From an uncultured Coriobacteriaceae bacterium (lineage in GTDB: Bacteria > Actinomycetota > Coriobacteriia > Coriobacteriales > Coriobacteriaceae): a DNA stretch of 37,673 nucleotides. The translations under genes and the position numbers were made by a program. Shown piece by piece: positions 23,124 through 31,879 of this stretch. Below the pieces are notes generated by a model that was not told where the DNA came from, did not search any database, and was given only the letters and a program-made list of their open reading frames with translations. Position 1 is the first letter of the stretch. Each line of letters starts with the position of its first letter. The stretch spans positions 1 to 37,673 of the forward strand of contig CASFXG010000009.1 in NCBI GenBank assembly GCA_949298635.1, read 5' to 3'.

Positions 23124-23840
23124 ATGGCATCTGAACAGGCGATCGGCTGCAATATCGCAAAATCAGATCGACGAAGCCTGCGCTCGCAGCATCTTTTGCG
23201 GCAGGCGTTGGCGGACGAGATCCATGCCGGGCACGACCTCACTGCCATTACCGTCGCGGCGCTCACGGAGCGCGCTGGCCTCACGCGCCGCACGTTCTAC
23301 ACGCACTACCGCGATATCCCAGATTTCATCGAACGCGTCGAGAGCGAGATCTTGGACGAGCTGCGTCGTCGCATTGGCGGCATCGCCGCAGCCGATCTGC
23401 CGTCGCTCTACCGCAACATCGACGCCCTCGAGCCGGCGCCGGGGTCGGTCGAGCTGCTCGCATATCTCAAGCGTGACGGTGCGGTTATCGGAGCACTTCT
23501 GGGGCCGCATGGCGACGCGTCGTTCGTCCAGCGCATCCAGGCCATCGCGCGCGAGACGGTCGCAGAGCGCATGAAGACTGGCATCTTCCCGGGCGCACTT
23601 GGCACATTCTTCGACTTCTACCTTTCGTACGTGGTCGCCGCCGAGGTCGGCGTCGTGCAGCGCTGGTTCGCGGGAGGCCTGGCAGAAAGCCCGGAGACCA
23701 TGGCGCGCATCATGACGGTCATTGCGTTCGTGCGCCCCGGCGACCTCTATGGCCAACCCATCGATATCAACGTGCCGGCCTACGGCATGAAGCTCTTGAA
23801 CCTGCAGCGTGAAGAACAGAAGGGGAGCACCCATGAGTGA
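23124..23840 (+). CDS. TetR-family transcriptional regulator
   Basis: A 238-residue one-component regulator. The N-terminal helix-turn-helix is clear: LRQALADEI, LTAITVAALTERAGLTRRTFYTHYRD (about residues 32-70), a normal TetR recognition motif with YTHY. The rest is an all-helical ligand and dimer domain, including a C-terminal TetR_C-like part (LGTFFDFYLSYVVAAEVGVVQRWFAGG). The ATG at 23124 follows GAAGGGA and lies about 65 bases after the predicted transcription start; earlier in-frame codons would lie in the promoter. Its last 8 bases overlap the activase gene, so regulator and enzyme are translated together. It most likely controls its own operon in response to an acyl-CoA or similar compound; the ligand is unknown. 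Confidence 0.92.
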   Translation: MASEQAIGCNIAKSDRRSLRSQHLLRQALADEIHAGHDLTAITVAALTERAGLTRRTFYTHYRDIPDFIERVESEILDELRRRIGGIAAADLPSLYRNIDALEPAPGSVELLAYLKRDGAVIGALLGPHGDASFVQRIQAIARETVAERMKTGIFPGALGTFFDFYLSYVVAAEVGVVQRWFAGGLAESPETMARIMTVIAFVRPGDLYGQPIDINVPAYGMKLLNLQREEQKGSTHE

Positions 23841-26800
23841 GGATGTCAAGATGAACGAGAACGGTGCGCTTGATGGCGCCATTTGGAACCCGAACAACGC
23901 CGTAGGTAGCCTACACCTCGGCATCGACGTGGGCTCAACCACGGTGAAGCTCGCCGTGCTGAACGACGAGAACCAAATCGTCTACGCCAAGTATCAGCGC
24001 CACCACACCGACGTGCGCGCCTGCGCCCGCGACCTCTTCGTGGGCGCCGCCCGCGTGCTGCCTGAAGCGCAGATGACCTGCGCCATCACGGGATCCGGCG
24101 GCCTGCTCCTCAGCCAGTGGCTCGGCCTCGAGTTCGTGCAGGAGGTTATCGCGAGCAAACGTGCCGTGGAGACGCTCATCCCCACCACGGATGTCGCGAT
24201 CGAGCTCGGCGGCGAGGATGCGAAGATCATCTACTTCGACCAGGGCATCGAGCAGCGCATGAACGGCACGTGCGCCGGCGGCACGGGCGCGTTCATCGAC
24301 CAGATGGCAACGCTTCTGCACACAGACGCGAGCGGCCTGAACGAGCTCGCGAAGGGCGCCACCACGATCTACCCCATCGCGAGCCGCTGCGGCGTGTTCG
24401 CGAAGTCCGACGTGCAGCCGCTGCTCAACGAGGGGGCGCGCCAGGAGGACGTCGCCGCCTCCATCTTCCAGGCCGTCGTGACGCAGACCATCTCCGGCCT
24501 CGCATGTGGCCGTCCCATCCGCGGCAACGTTGCGTTCCTCGGCGGTCCCTTGCAGTATCTCTCCGAACTGCGCGAGCGCTTCTACATTACGCTCGAGCTC
24601 GACGAGGAGCATCGCATCGTGCCCCAGAACGCGCACCTCTTCGTGGCGAGTGGTGCCGCGATGGCGCACGAGTCGAACAAGCTCTCTACGTTCCCGCAGC
24701 TCATCGAGGCAATCGATGCGCTCGGCGACACGCAGGGCTCCGAGGTTGCCCGCCTCGAGCCGCTCTTCGCCACGCCCGCAGACTACGAGGCTTTCAAGGA
24801 GCGCCACGACCAGGAGGTCGTGCCCCGCGGCGACCTCGAGCACTACGAGGGACGCGTGTTCATCGGCCTCGACGCCGGCTCCACGACCATGAAGGCCGCG
24901 ATGGTGGGCGAGGACGGCCAGCTGCTCTACACCTGGTACGGCAATAACAACGGCGATATCCTCGGCACCGCGAAGACCATCATGGCGGACTTCTACGCGC
25001 ACATCCCCGCGGGCTGCACCATCGGCCACGTGACCACCACGGGCTACGGCGAGGCATTGCTCATCGAGGCGCTCAAGGCAGATTCCGGCGAGATCGAGAC
25101 CGTCGCGCACCTGCGCGGCGCGAAGGCGTTTCTGCCGGGCGTGCAGTTCATCTTGGACATCGGCGGCCAGGACATGAAGTGCCTGCGCGTCGCGGACGGC
25201 GTCATCGAGCACATCATGCTCAACGAGGCGTGCTCCTCGGGCTGCGGCAGCTTCATCGAGAGCTTCGCCGTGTCCATGGATATGGGTGTCGAAGAGTTCG
25301 CGCGCGAGGCAATCGCCGCCAAGCAGCCCGTCGACCTGGGCAGCCGCTGCACCGTGTTCATGAACTCCCGCGTGAAGCAGGCGCAGAAGGAAGGCGCCAC
25401 GGTGGGCGATATCGCCGCCGGCCTTTCGTACTCCGTTATCAAGAACGCGCTCTTCAAGGTCATCAAGCTGCGCGATTCCAAAGAGATCGGCGACCAGGTA
25501 ATCGTCCAGGGCGGCACGTTCATGAGCGACGCCACGCTCCGCGCGTTTGAGCTTCTCACCGGCGTGGACGCCGTGCGCCCGGATATCGCCGGCTGCATGG
25601 GCGCCTACGGTGCGGCGCTTCTCGCGCGCGACCGCGCTGGCGCCACGGGCACCTCGACGGTGCTCTCCGCCGAAGAGATCGCCTCGCTCACGGTGACTCA
25701 GCGTCACGCGCGCTGCGGCCGCTGCTCGAACAACTGCCAGCTCACCATCAACGACTTCGGCGGCGGACGGCGCTTCATCACGGGTAACCGCTGCGAGAAG
25801 GGCGCGGGCAACCACGGCAAGAAGCAGCAGGTGCCGAACCTCTTCACCCAGAAGAACGAGCTGCTGTTCAACCGCCCCGTGCTCGCCGAAGAAGACGCCC
25901 CGCGCGGCACGGTGGGCATCCCGCGCGCCCTCAACATGTACGAGAACTATCCGTTCTGGCACGCATTCTTCACGAAGCTCGGCTTCCGCGTGGTGCTTTC
26001 GGATAACTCGAGCAAGAAGACGTACGAGGCCGGTATCGAATCCATGCCGAGCGAAAGCGTGTGCTACCCGGCGAAGCTCAGCCACGGCCATGTGATGAAC
26101 CTCATCGACAAGGACGTCGACTTCATCTGGATGCCATGCATCCGTTGGGAGCGCAAGGAGGACCCGGCGGCGGGCAACTGCTACAACTGCCCCATCGTCA
26201 TGAGCTACCCCACGGCGCTCGGCTTGAACATCGACGAGATCGCAAGCAAGAACGTTGAATTCATGTACCCGTTCGTGCCCTATCACGACAAGATCGAGCT
26301 CAAGCGCCGCATGTACGAGCTCCTGGCTGTCGAGCGCGTGCATGATGCGGAAGAAGGACGCGGTCGCGTGCGCGGGCCCAAGATCACGCGCGGCGAGATC
26401 GACGCTGCCGTGAACGCCGCCTACGAGGCAGATGCCGAATTCCACGAGCAGATCCAGACCATGGGCGAGGAGACGCTCCACTGGATTGAGGAGCACGGCG
26501 GTCACGGCATCGTGCTCGCCGGTCGTCCGTACCACAACGACCCCGAGATCAACCACGCGCTGCCCGAGCTCATCACGAGCTTCGGCTTCGCAGTGCTCAC
26601 CGAGGATTCCGTGGCGCACCTCGTGAAGCCCGACCGTCCCATCCGCGTCGTCGACCAGTGGATGTTCCACAGCCGCCTGTACCGTGCGGCGAAGCTCGTG
26701 ACGCTCCGCAACGACCTCGACCTTATCCAGCTGAACTCCTTCGGCTGCGGCCTCGACGCGCTCACCACGGACCAGGTGCAGGAAATCCTCGAGGGCTCCG

Positions 26801-28425
26801 GCAAGATCTACACCGTGCTCAAGATCGACGAGGTCTCGAACCTCGGTGCGGCGCGCATCCGCGTGCGCTCGCTCATGGCCGCGCTGAAGGACCAGGAGGC
26901 CGAGCGCATGGCCGAGGCTGCCGCCGCCGGCGAGGCCTACGAGCAAGGTGACGCCGCGCCTGTGGCGCCGAGCGAGGACGCGCCCGCGTTCTCCACGCAC
27001 AAGTACACGCTCGCCGCGCAGCGCCGCGCCAATTCGGCCGCCTTCCCCAAGGTGCAGTTCACCGAGGAGATGCGCGAGCAGGGCTACACGATCCTCTGCC
27101 CGCAGATGGCGCCCATCCACTTCGACCTGGTCAAGGAGGTCATGAAGGCCGCCGGCTACAACTTCGTGCTGCTGCCCTCCACGGATCGCGGCGCTGTCGA
27201 GGCTGGCCTGCGCTACGTGAACAACGACATCTGCTATCCGTCGATTCTCGTGACCGGCCAGATCATGGAGGCCATCGAGAGCGGGAAGTATGACCTTAAC
27301 CGCACCGCCGTCATCATCTCGCAGACGGGCGGCGGCTGCCGTGCCACGAACTACATCGCGCTCATCCGCAAGGCGCTGCGCGAGAGCGGCAACCCGCAGG
27401 TGCCGGTCATCAGCTTGGCCGCCGTGAAGCTCGACGAGCAGAACCCGGGTTTCAAGCTCACGGTTCCGCTGCTTAAGGCTGCCGTGTACTGCGTGCTCTT
27501 CGGCGACGTCATGATGCAGATGCTCTATCGCACGCGCCCGTACGAGGCCGAGCCTGGCTCCGCGAACGCGCTCTTCGAGGAATACATGGAGCGCGCCCGC
27601 AAGCTCGCGCCCAAGTTCACGCGTCGCAGCTTCACCAAGCTTTCGCGCGAGGCCATCGCGGCGTTCGATACGTTGCCGCTGGCGGGCGAGGGTTCGAAGC
27701 CGCGCGTGGGCGTGGTGGGTGAGATCCTCGTCAAGTTCCATCCCACCGCGAACAACCACGTGGTCGACGTCATCGAGGCCGAAGGTTGCGAGGCCGTAGT
27801 GCCGGGGCTCTTGGACTTCTTCCTGTATTCCATGAGCAACGCGAAGGTGCAGAAGGACGAACTCGGCAGCTCCGCGGCGTCGCGCGCGAGCATGGATGCG
27901 GTGATCGGGCTCATTGACTGGATGCGCAAGCCCGTGGACGACCTGCTCGAGAAGAGCGTGCGCTTCGAGCGGCCTGAGCCCATTTCCGTGATGGCCGAGA
28001 AGGCGACGCAGGTGCTTTCGCTCTGCAACAACATGGGCGAGGGCTGGCTGCTGACGGCCGAGATGCTCGACCTTATTGACCACGGCGCGCCGAACATTAT
28101 CTGCACGCAGCCGTTCGCGTGCCTGCCGAACCACGTGGTGGGCAAGGCCGTGATCAAGGAGCTGCGCCGTCAGCACCCCGAGAGCAACATCGTCGCGGTG
28201 GACTACGACCCCGGCGCGAGCGAGGTGAACCAGCTCAACCGCATCAAGCTCATGATTTCGGTCGCGAAGGAGAACCTGCGTGCCGGCAAGGGCTTCAAGA
28301 TGGAGCCCGTGAGCCCGCTCGCGATGGATGCGGTGGACCAGAAGTTCCGTCCGCACCATCCCGAGGACGAGGACAGCGTCGATGCCGTCGCCGAGCGCCT
28401 GGGTCGCGGCGTGCAGGTAAAATAA
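23833..28425 (+). CDS. Giant 2-hydroxyacyl-CoA dehydratase activase-related protein (two ASKHA domains plus dehydratase-like parts)
   Basis: A 1530-residue protein. Domain 1 (about 28-280) is an ASKHA ATPase with GIDVGSTTVKLAV and GTCAGGTGAFIDQ. Domain 2 (about 343-600) is a second activase with GLDAGSTTMKAAM, LDIGGQDMK, NEACSSGCGSFIE and SRCTVFMNSR; its cysteines match the [4Fe-4S] cluster ligands at the HgdC dimer interface. Then comes a Cys-rich part (CGRCSNNCQL, 628-635; CEKG, 654), a segment with CYPAKLSHGH, MPCIRWE and CYNCPIVMSYP (744-793), and long BcrB/C-like C-terminal parts with further cysteines. Known relatives drive ATP-dependent low-potential electron transfer for 2-hydroxyacyl-CoA dehydration, benzoyl-CoA reduction or double-cubane cluster proteins. 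Which of these applies is unknown. The ATG at 23833 follows AAGGGGAG and overlaps tetR. Val-Lys-stop at the end lies in a repeat. Confidence 0.92.
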   Translation: MSEDVKMNENGALDGAIWNPNNAVGSLHLGIDVGSTTVKLAVLNDENQIVYAKYQRHHTDVRACARDLFVGAARVLPEAQMTCAITGSGGLLLSQWLGLEFVQEVIASKRAVETLIPTTDVAIELGGEDAKIIYFDQGIEQRMNGTCAGGTGAFIDQMATLLHTDASGLNELAKGATTIYPIASRCGVFAKSDVQPLLNEGARQEDVAASIFQAVVTQTISGLACGRPIRGNVAFLGGPLQYLSELRERFYITLELDEEHRIVPQNAHLFVASGAAMAHESNKLSTFPQLIEAIDALGDTQGSEVARLEPLFATPADYEAFKERHDQEVVPRGDLEHYEGRVFIGLDAGSTTMKAAMVGEDGQLLYTWYGNNNGDILGTAKTIMADFYAHIPAGCTIGHVTTTGYGEALLIEALKADSGEIETVAHLRGAKAFLPGVQFILDIGGQDMKCLRVADGVIEHIMLNEACSSGCGSFIESFAVSMDMGVEEFAREAIAAKQPVDLGSRCTVFMNSRVKQAQKEGATVGDIAAGLSYSVIKNALFKVIKLRDSKEIGDQVIVQGGTFMSDATLRAFELLTGVDAVRPDIAGCMGAYGAALLARDRAGATGTSTVLSAEEIASLTVTQRHARCGRCSNNCQLTINDFGGGRRFITGNRCEKGAGNHGKKQQVPNLFTQKNELLFNRPVLAEEDAPRGTVGIPRALNMYENYPFWHAFFTKLGFRVVLSDNSSKKTYEAGIESMPSESVCYPAKLSHGHVMNLIDKDVDFIWMPCIRWERKEDPAAGNCYNCPIVMSYPTALGLNIDEIASKNVEFMYPFVPYHDKIELKRRMYELLAVERVHDAEEGRGRVRGPKITRGEIDAAVNAAYEADAEFHEQIQTMGEETLHWIEEHGGHGIVLAGRPYHNDPEINHALPELITSFGFAVLTEDSVAHLVKPDRPIRVVDQWMFHSRLYRAAKLVTLRNDLDLIQLNSFGCGLDALTTDQVQEILEGSGKIYTVLKIDEVSNLGAARIRVRSLMAALKDQEAERMAEAAAAGEAYEQGDAAPVAPSEDAPAFSTHKYTLAAQRRANSAAFPKVQFTEEMREQGYTILCPQMAPIHFDLVKEVMKAAGYNFVLLPSTDRGAVEAGLRYVNNDICYPSILVTGQIMEAIESGKYDLNRTAVIISQTGGGCRATNYIALIRKALRESGNPQVPVISLAAVKLDEQNPGFKLTVPLLKAAVYCVLFGDVMMQMLYRTRPYEAEPGSANALFEEYMERARKLAPKFTRRSFTKLSREAIAAFDTLPLAGEGSKPRVGVVGEILVKFHPTANNHVVDVIEAEGCEAVVPGLLDFFLYSMSNAKVQKDELGSSAASRASMDAVIGLIDWMRKPVDDLLEKSVRFERPEPISVMAEKATQVLSLCNNMGEGWLLTAEMLDLIDHGAPNIICTQPFACLPNHVVGKAVIKELRRQHPESNIVAVDYDPGASEVNQLNRIKLMISVAKENLRAGKGFKMEPVSPLAMDAVDQKFRPHHPEDEDSVDAVAERLGRGVQVK

Positions 28426-28445
28426 CCCCAGGGGTTTTTAACATG
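28417..28445 (+). terminator. CCCCAGGGG palindromic terminator that supplies the activase stop codon
   Basis: The element begins GTAAAATAACCCCAGGGG, and its first eight bases provide the last two codons (Val, Lys) and TAA of the activase gene. A T-run and ACATG follow, as in the other copies. It works as an intrinsic terminator on the plus strand and, because of its symmetry, perhaps also on the minus strand for coaX. Confidence 0.8.
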
Positions 28446-28453
28446 GTGTGCGC

Positions 28454-28489
28454 GGGCGGCGCGGCTCTTTGGGGTCGCGCCGCCCGTTT
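28454..28489 (+). terminator. Second terminator after the activase gene
   Basis: GGGCGGCGCG (28454-28463) pairs perfectly with CGCGCCGCCC (28476-28485) over a 12-base loop, followed by GTTTT. The two terminators in a row isolate the activase operon from the convergent coaX. Confidence 0.8.
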
Positions 28490-28493
28490 TGGC

Positions 28494-29303
28494 CTAGCGC
28501 CGTTGGTTCGCCTGCCAGATGAGGGCGAGGCCGCGCAACGTGAGCGTAGCGTCGACCGTTGCTTCGTGGCGCAGGAGCGCGGTGAGGCTTTCGGCGCCAT
28601 CGCCGGTGATCACGATGGGGGCGCTGTAGCCGAGCTCCTCGAAGACCGCATCGATGAGCCCGTCGATACGCGCGGCCTCGCCGAGCACCACGCCGGACTG
28701 CATTGCGGCGCGGGTGCTTCGGCCAACGACGCGCTCCGGCGCACGAAGCTCGATGATGGGCAGCCGTGCAGCGGCTTCCGCAAGCGAGCGAGCGCCGAGC
28801 GCCACGCCGGGGGCGATGATTCCGCCCGCAAAGGCGCCGCGGTCATCGATGACCTCGAAGTTCGTCGTGGTGCCGAGGTCGATCGCAAGGACGGGGGAAC
28901 CGTACGTCGCGCGCGCTGCGACTACGTCTGCGATGCGGTCGGGACCCACTTCGGCGGGATCATCGTAGTTCATGCGCACGCCGGTTTTGATGCCGGGGCC
29001 TATGACGAGCGTTCGGCTGCTGCACGCGCGGGTGAGCGCCGCGCGCCAGGGGTCGGTGAGTGTTGGTACCACGCAGGAGAGCACAACGCCGTCGAGCGGG
29101 TCGTTCGGCATAAGAGTGAGCGCCTGTTCAAGCTGGATGCGCGCTTCGTCTGCGGTGATGCGTGCGGGCGTGGTGAGCGCGCACGACCCAAGGAGCATGG
29201 GCTCGGGGTTGCTCGCCGGGGAAGGACCCTCGGCATGCTCTATGGAAAACAGCCCGATATTCGTCATGGTGTTGCCAACGTCGACGGTGAGAACGCAGGA
29301 CAT
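28494..29303 (-). CDS. coaX: Type III pantothenate kinase
   Basis: A 269-residue ASKHA-fold kinase that makes 4'-phosphopantothenate, the first step of coenzyme A synthesis. The CoaX motifs are visible: TVDVGNTMTNIG (phosphate loop, Asp8-Thr12), PGIKTGVRMNYDDPAEVGPDRIADVVAA (the family GPDR motif), and IDLGTTTNFEVID with AFAGGIIAPG. Type III enzymes need a monovalent cation and are not inhibited by CoA. The ATG at 29303 follows AAAGGAG; the frame stays open further upstream without conservation. It is convergent with the activase gene, which also depends on CoA thioesters, though this may be chance. Confidence 0.96.
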   Translation of the reverse strand: MSCVLTVDVGNTMTNIGLFSIEHAEGPSPASNPEPMLLGSCALTTPARITADEARIQLEQALTLMPNDPLDGVVLSCVVPTLTDPWRAALTRACSSRTLVIGPGIKTGVRMNYDDPAEVGPDRIADVVAARATYGSPVLAIDLGTTTNFEVIDDRGAFAGGIIAPGVALGARSLAEAAARLPIIELRAPERVVGRSTRAAMQSGVVLGEAARIDGLIDAVFEELGYSAPIVITGDGAESLTALLRHEATVDATLTLRGLALIWQANQRR

Positions 29304-29456
29304 GGCGGCTCCTTTGCATCGTGTTCGCTGGGGACACTGTACCACGGAGCCGGTGCGTTCTTCGAGTTGGCAGACATCCGAGCGAAGATGCAGCGGAGCG
29401 TGGCAGCGCGCTCTCGACGACGGGTGTATACGTTTTTTCGGCAAAGCGGGATAATT

Positions 29457-29629
29457 TGGTGGCGCAGTTCAGATATGCACGATTTTGTGGTCTATCGCGA
29501 GCCGTTTGCGCTGCAGGCCCTGCACCGAGTTTAAGGAATCGTGGGAAAACGCTGACGGCGTCGCATCTGAGTAGCGAATAGCGAGTCAATTTCGCGGGCC
29601 TAATCGTGCATATCTGAACTGCGCCACCA
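29457..29629. repeat. MITE-like inverted repeat between coaX and the OPT gene (family F1)
   Basis: Perfect 28-bp ends lie at 29457-29484 and 29602-29629. They contain the same 19-base core CAGTTCAGATATGCACGAT as the element inside hypF. The spacer is 117 bp against 118 bp in hypF. It occupies most of the 457-base gap (29304-29760), the rest of which holds a -10 box and no gene. Confidence 0.9.
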
Positions 29630-29690
29630 GTTTTTCGTTAGCGACGGCCTTTTTGTAAGTTTGAAAACCGGTCGAAGCCCGCTCTCGCGC

Positions 29691-29696
29691 TATAAT
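29691..29696 (+). promoter_or_regulatory. -10 box upstream of the OPT transporter
   Basis: A perfect TATAAT lies 65 bases before the ATG. No matching -35 box is seen at the right distance, so the promoter may depend on an activator or on an extended -10 context. Confidence 0.5.
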
Positions 29697-29760
29697 CAGC
29701 CGCATCCGATCCGTAACCCGACTCCCCGCCGAGGGGGAGCGGATATACGAGGGGGTTCAT

Positions 29761-31593
29761 ATGAGCGAAACGGGCGTCCGCGCGGGGCTGCGCGGGCAGT
29801 TGAGCGCTGTCGGCATCGTGATTGGGTGCGTTGGCTGCGTCATCATCACGGCGTCATCGGTTTACACCGCTCTTAAGATGGGCGCGCTGCCGTGGCCGAC
29901 CATCTTCACGTCCATCACCGCGCTCGTGCTCTTGCGCGCGGTGGGGCGCACCAGTCTGAATGAAGCGAATATCACGCAGGTCATCATGTCTGCCGGTTCT
30001 ATGGTAGCGGGCGGCATCGCGTTCACGGTGCCGGGAATCTGGATCCTGGGGCTCGGCGTCGAGGTGAGCTGGTGGGAAATGCTCGCCGTCGCGCTCGCGG
30101 GCACGTTGCTCGGTCTCGTGTGCACGGCGCTCATTCGCAGGCGCTTCGTGGACGAAAGCGACTTGGAATATCCCATCGGCACCGCGGCGGCCGAGACGCT
30201 CCTTGCGAGCAAGGCGGGCGGACGCACCGGCCGCATGCTCTTCGGGTCGATGGCATTCGCCGGCGCATGGTGCGTGGTGCGCGACGTGCTGGGATGGATT
30301 CCTGCGCTTGTGGCGACACTTCCCATTCCCGGCGTGAGCTTCGGCATCCAAGCGTCGCCCATGAGGCTCTCCGTGGGCTTTCTCGTGGGCGGACGCTCCG
30401 TGGCGTGGTGGATGGTCGGCGCGGTGCTCGCGGCGTTCGGCATCACCGTGGGCGGCACCGCGGTAGGGCTGTGGGATCTCTCGACCGCCCAAGGTATCGT
30501 GTCGAGCCTGGGTATGGGTCTCATGATGGGCTCCGGTTTCGGCGTAGTGTTGAAGGATATTGTGCTGCCATTGGTGCGGCGGAGAACCCGTGCAGCTCAT
30601 ATCGCACATCAGTCAACAGCGGAGTTGCAACCAAGTCCTTTCTTTTCAAAGTACGATGAGAGCGGGGTTTCGTTGCATGCGGGGGCGGACGTTCCCTCGC
30701 CGCGAGATTCCGCACGAGCCGGAGGCGCCAGTGGCGCCTCCGTGCGAGCTCAGGACTGCCTGAGCGGGGAGGGAACGTCCGCCCCCGCCTCGTCATCCCG
30801 CATGCGCCCGATTCTCGTCCTCTTCGTCGCCTCGGCTGCACTCATCTGCTGCTTCGCGTTGCGTTTGTCGCCCGTAGTTTCCGCTGCCATCGTGCTGCTC
30901 TCGTTCGTGACGGCTATCATGAGCGCGCAGTCCGTGGGCCAGTCTGGTATCGATCCCATGGAGATCTTCGGCCTCATCGTGCTGCTCTTCGTGGCGGCAT
31001 TCTCGCGCACAACGCAGGTGCAGCTCTTCTTCGTCGCAGGTATCATCGCGGTGGCGTGCGGCCTCGCGGGCGACGTGATGAGCGATTTCAAGACCGGCCA
31101 GATCATTGGGACGGATCCGCGCACACTGTGGATCGGCCAGGTGATCGGCGCGCTGCTGGGTGCGATCGTGGCTGTCGCGGTGATGCTCGCGCTCGTGGCG
31201 GCGTACGGCACGGATGCGTTCGGTGCCGACGCCGAATTCATCGCGGCGCAGGCAAATGTCGTCGCGACGATGGTCGCAGGTATCCCGAGCGTACCGGCGT
31301 TCGTGCTGGGACTTGTGGGCGGTACGCTGCTCTACTGCGCGGGCATTCCGGCAATGATGCTCGGACTCGGCGTGTACCTGCCGTTTTACATGTCGCTCAC
31401 TACGGGTGTGGGCGCGCTTATCCGCGTGGCGTTCGACCGCGTGCGCGCAGCGCGTGTGGGGCGTGACGGCGACGAGGCGGCGAAGGAACTCGACGAGACC
31501 GGTGCCGTTGTGGCCTCCGGCGTGCTCGGCGGCGAGTCGATCGTGGGCGTGATCATCGCGTTCGCAAGCGTGGCGTCAGGGCTCATGGGATAG
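29761..31593 (+). CDS. OPT-family oligopeptide/metal-chelate transporter with in-frame palindromic insert
   Basis: A 610-residue membrane protein with about 14 hydrophobic segments. The OPT family block LNEANITQVIMSAGSMVAGGIAFTVPGIWILGL and ESDLEYPIGTAAAETL are clear, and near the C-terminus DFKTGQIIGTDPRTLWIGQVIG and LMLGLGVYLPFYMSLTTGVGALI match family regions. Members carry peptides or iron-siderophore complexes by proton symport; the substrate here is unknown. The cytoplasmic loop after VVLKDIVLPLVRRR is enlarged by a hydrophilic Ser/Ala/Gly stretch (about 290-345), of which 307-343 are encoded by a palindromic element (30679-30788). No frame is lost. The ATG at 29761 follows GAGGGGGTT. 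It is followed by a repeat and nifU. Confidence 0.92.
   Translation: MSETGVRAGLRGQLSAVGIVIGCVGCVIITASSVYTALKMGALPWPTIFTSITALVLLRAVGRTSLNEANITQVIMSAGSMVAGGIAFTVPGIWILGLGVEVSWWEMLAVALAGTLLGLVCTALIRRRFVDESDLEYPIGTAAAETLLASKAGGRTGRMLFGSMAFAGAWCVVRDVLGWIPALVATLPIPGVSFGIQASPMRLSVGFLVGGRSVAWWMVGAVLAAFGITVGGTAVGLWDLSTAQGIVSSLGMGLMMGSGFGVVLKDIVLPLVRRRTRAAHIAHQSTAELQPSPFFSKYDESGVSLHAGADVPSPRDSARAGGASGASVRAQDCLSGEGTSAPASSSRMRPILVLFVASAALICCFALRLSPVVSAAIVLLSFVTAIMSAQSVGQSGIDPMEIFGLIVLLFVAAFSRTTQVQLFFVAGIIAVACGLAGDVMSDFKTGQIIGTDPRTLWIGQVIGALLGAIVAVAVMLALVAAYGTDAFGADAEFIAAQANVVATMVAGIPSVPAFVLGLVGGTLLYCAGIPAMMLGLGVYLPFYMSLTTGVGALIRVAFDRVRAARVGRDGDEAAKELDETGAVVASGVLGGESIVGVIIAFASVASGLMG
30679..30788. repeat. 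Inverted-repeat element inside the OPT gene (family F3)
   Basis: Perfect 20-bp ends lie at 30679-30698 and 30769-30788 (GCGGGGGCGGACGTTCCCTC). The middle holds a second hairpin, GGAGGCGCCA/TGGCGCCTCC (30721-30741), and a small one, CTCAG/CTGAG. It is in frame with the transporter and adds about 37 residues (ADVPSPRDSARAGGASG and on) in a cytoplasmic loop. Confidence 0.85.
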
Positions 31594-31657
31594 GCCGGCG
31601 CGCGGCGTGGCGGCGTGCGAGCTGCCTGGATTCTTCGGCATGCACACCGACCTTAGA

Positions 31658-31727
31658 TAATCCGGGCAGCAAAAGGTGTGAGTTCCAGTGATATGGAGAG
31701 ATTTCCCGCCAAATTCCGCCCGGATTT
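31658..31727. repeat. 70-bp element upstream of nifU (family F2)
   Basis: It starts TAATCCGGGCAG and ends CGCCCGGATTT, so the ends are imperfect inverted repeats. Ungapped alignment with the reverse strand of 16395-16464 gives about 46 identities in 70 positions. It sits between the OPT stop (31593) and nifU (31880); the rest of that gap has a TATACT (31807-31812) as a possible -10 box and no gene. Confidence 0.75.
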
Positions 31728-31879
31728 CTCAATCGCATGTCATGCCCGTCATGCTCCGCGCCCGCCATTTCATGCGCTTACAGGTGCGCATCGGGGCGAA
31801 TGCGGGTATACTGCGTGCAGTTATCTCAACGAACGCGTGCCCGCAGACTGGCTATGGCGCGGGCGTGAAAGGAATTCTC

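Noticed and set aside
23935..28359. A 1474-codon open frame antisense to the activase gene
   Set aside because: It is a codon-bias shadow in a GC-rich genome: it has no conserved motifs, is full of His/Arg/Ala/Val runs, and lies wholly opposite a clear protein-coding gene.
29304..29760. A small gene in the coaX-OPT gap
   Set aside because: The open frames there consist of the inverted-repeat element; no ribosome site with a conserved product was seen.
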